Below are positions 4,188 to 5,904 of a stretch of 5,904 nt of DNA, piece by piece. The notes under the pieces were generated by a model. The model searched no databases. It was not told where the DNA came from and was given only the letters and a program-made list of their open reading frames with translations. The stretch covers positions 1 through 5,904 of the forward strand of contig CALXGU010000103.1 of assembly GCA_944387905.1 (NCBI GenBank). The letters are read 5' to 3'. Every line of letters begins with the position of its first letter. Within the stretch, counting starts at the first letter, position 1. A program made the translations under genes and the position numbers. Source of the DNA: an uncultured Clostridia bacterium (GTDB lineage: Bacteria; Bacillota; Clostridia; Oscillospirales; QAKW01).

Positions 4188-5904
4188 TTATTCTTTTTTA
4201 AAAATAAATCTGTTTATACCACAAATATTAATATTTATTGTATCTTTATTATTCTCAAAGACATATCCACTTTTGATTTTAAGTTTAATGTTGATTTCAT
4301 TTTTAGAGTATAAAGTGACTTTTCCGCTGTTTCTGCTCCAGCTAATATCACATTTAATAGCGTTACGTGCTAAAAGCCCGCTTATTTTACCAGTACGCCA
4401 TTTTGTAGGCAACGCTGGTAGTATACATATATTTTCGTCTGATGACTGCAAAAGCAATTCGTTTACTGCAGCAGGAAAACCAATATTACCATCTATCTGG
4501 AATGGCGCTTTTCTAAAATCGGAACAGCTGATAGCTCCCATTCTTCTCCAGTCGTTGGAAACGGTAAAAAAGTTATTCATCAGACAGGTTTTAGCAAGCG
4601 CTTCAAGTAAATCAAGCGCCATATCCCCTCTATGAATGCGTGCTGCAATGCATGCCATATATACAACAGACCAGTTACATTGATCATTCAACCCATACTT
4701 AAGTCTCATATCTTCAGCTATAATAAAATTATTATAAAGTTTATCACCTTCGCTTATTTCATCACCAGGAAACAAAGGATAAATGTGACTATGATGACGA
4801 TGATGATAATTATCGATATAATAATCATCTATCCATTCCTTGATTGCACCTTCTTTGTTGATTTTATACTTTCTGATTTTTGAAAGCATTTGTTTCCAAA
4901 GAGTAATTTTCCAGCCGTACATTCCGGTTTTTTCACAGCCCTTTAAAAGGTTTGTAAACAATTCTTTCATAAGAGCGATTTCCATTGTCGCATTTTTTGA
5001 AGTCTCTATGCCGTCCAGCCCCATATTTTCCATGGCATTGGCACATGTATTTTCAGGAGATACAGAAGGATATAGATCGTAATATCCATCTGCAGCCTCA
5101 ACAACAAAATCTTCATAAAATAATGCAACTTCATACATAAACGGAAGGGCGTGTTCTCTTAAAAAAATATCATCTCCGGTATATCTGTAATAGTCCCAGA
5201 AATGTTGGGATATCCATGCTGCAGCGCCAGTCCAATTTACTATATGCCGCCCAAGGCATTTATACAGACCCGATTCGGGAGTGTTTACGGAGTTTATCAG
5301 TATCCCGCGACATCCAAAAATTTTCTTCGCATTTTCACGATAATCAGACATATGTGATTCTATATATTCAAGAGCTAACCTTAGAAAAGACGGTATATTT
5401 CCGGATAGCGCGTGCCAATATATCATTTGAAAATTCACATTAAACATATTGAATGCCCAAAAGCAACGATAAGTTCCATTGAACAATCCTGTAAGATGGC
5501 AAGGAAGCGTATTTTTATCAGAGGTAGAGCAAATAAACAGATACCTACCATAGGCGTAAAGTTTTTCAATCAATTCATTAGAGGCTCTCTTATCGAACGC
5601 TTCAAGCAAAAGTTCTTCATTACATGTATTTTTGGATGTGTGTCCTAATGAAAAATCGACTCTATTAAATATCTCAGAATGAATAGACGCATGTTTTTTG
5701 CATTCATATGTATAATTAAATGCATTTTTCAGCTGATTTTTTGCTTGTTGGAAAGCATCAGTCCGCGATTCACCGACAAAAACGCTGACTGCTGCTGTTA
5801 TTGAAGTTGCGTCTGCTATTTTTACAGAGCCTTTTTGTGAAATAATTTTGCCGTCTGTTGTTATTTTCATAACTGCTCCATAATCCCCAGGCATATAAAC
5901 AGAT
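4188..5904 (-). CDS. GH95-type glycoside hydrolase (alpha-L-fucosidase/galactosidase family), 5' end outside window
   Basis: Predicted to cleave terminal alpha-L-fucose, alpha-L-galactose or a related sugar from glycans. The frame is open to the window edge, with about 571 residues visible. GH95 proteins are usually 750-800, so part of the N-terminal beta-sandwich domain and any signal peptide are missing. Numbered from the Met at 5894: HLTGLFNG (133-140), FNVNFQMIYW (151-160), TGAAAWISQHFWDYYRYTGD (222-241), SPEN (279-282), HHRHHSHIYPLFPG (364-377), FQIDGNIG (465-472) and ILPALP (491-496), then a beta-rich C-terminal domain. By comparison with Bifidobacterium AfcA, as recalled, Asn152 and Asn154 bind or activate water with Asp468, and Glu281 is the general acid; all are present. 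The residue two before Asn152 is Met150, where AfcA has His and the alpha-L-galactosidase has Thr. The gene converges on the pseudogene region, with no neighbour visible upstream. Family call strong, substrate unknown. Confidence 0.9.
   Translation of the reverse strand, partial: SVYMPGDYGAVMKITTDGKIISQKGSVKIADATSITAAVSVFVGESRTDAFQQAKNQLKNAFNYTYECKKHASIHSEIFNRVDFSLGHTSKNTCNEELLLEAFDKRASNELIEKLYAYGRYLFICSTSDKNTLPCHLTGLFNGTYRCFWAFNMFNVNFQMIYWHALSGNIPSFLRLALEYIESHMSDYRENAKKIFGCRGILINSVNTPESGLYKCLGRHIVNWTGAAAWISQHFWDYYRYTGDDIFLREHALPFMYEVALFYEDFVVEAADGYYDLYPSVSPENTCANAMENMGLDGIETSKNATMEIALMKELFTNLLKGCEKTGMYGWKITLWKQMLSKIRKYKINKEGAIKEWIDDYYIDNYHHRHHSHIYPLFPGDEISEGDKLYNNFIIAEDMRLKYGLNDQCNWSVVYMACIAARIHRGDMALDLLEALAKTCLMNNFFTVSNDWRRMGAISCSDFRKAPFQIDGNIGFPAAVNELLLQSSDENICILPALPTKWRTGKISGLLARNAIKCDISWSRNSGKVTLYSKNEINIKLKIKSGYVFENNKDTININICGINRFIFKKE

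Noticed and set aside
4273..5648. Several + strand open frames over the glycosidase gene
   Set aside because: All overlap the long GH95 frame on the - strand; their low-complexity runs (for example Ile/Met repeats near 4780-4830) mirror the His-rich motif.

Overview
The window is AT-rich DNA with strong Gram-positive style Shine-Dalgarno sites (GAGGTGAT, GGAG, GGAAG) and U-tract hairpin terminators. It also carries a glycoside hydrolase family 95 gene. Together these suggest a low-GC Firmicute (Clostridia, such as a gut or rumen Lachnospiraceae/Oscillospiraceae), but no marker gene fixes the taxon.

Left part (1-2752, + strand): a compact, apparently co-transcribed cassette. A 249-aa SAM-dependent DNA methyltransferase is followed after 4 bases by a 568-aa protein with a DUF262 (ParB-like/NTPase) N-terminus and a DUF1524 HNH nuclease C-terminus (GmrSD/SspE/BrxU-like architecture). 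A 65-aa protein of unknown function follows 45 bases later. A modification enzyme beside a DUF262-HNH nuclease is most simply read as a two-gene restriction-modification-like anti-phage system.

Middle (2753-3368): no convincing gene, but structured DNA. It holds a 39-base near-perfect hairpin, paired 10-bp direct repeats, a short stretch that reads V-E-W-E-stop, a rho-independent terminator and a 27-bp tandem duplication. The V-E-W-E-stop stretch looks like the last codons of guaA (GMP synthase), a known integration hotspot. I therefore propose, as inference, that the left cassette is the distal cargo of an island inserted at the 3' end of guaA. The island boundary would lie near 3087-3101, and the terminator at 3143-3182 would be guaA's original terminator on the chromosomal side.

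Right part (3358-4055, + strand): a decayed gene for a Tam-like trans-aconitate 2-methyltransferase. It has a good ribosome binding site, a one-base frameshift, an in-frame stop and a lost C-terminus. It abuts a 51-codon tail of some other reading frame that ends just before a strong terminator.

Far right (4188 to the window end, - strand): the C-terminal three quarters or so of a GH95-type glycoside hydrolase (alpha-L-fucosidase/alpha-L-galactosidase family), converging on the + strand genes and cut by the window edge. Its catalytic residues appear conserved, but the position known to govern sugar specificity is Met.
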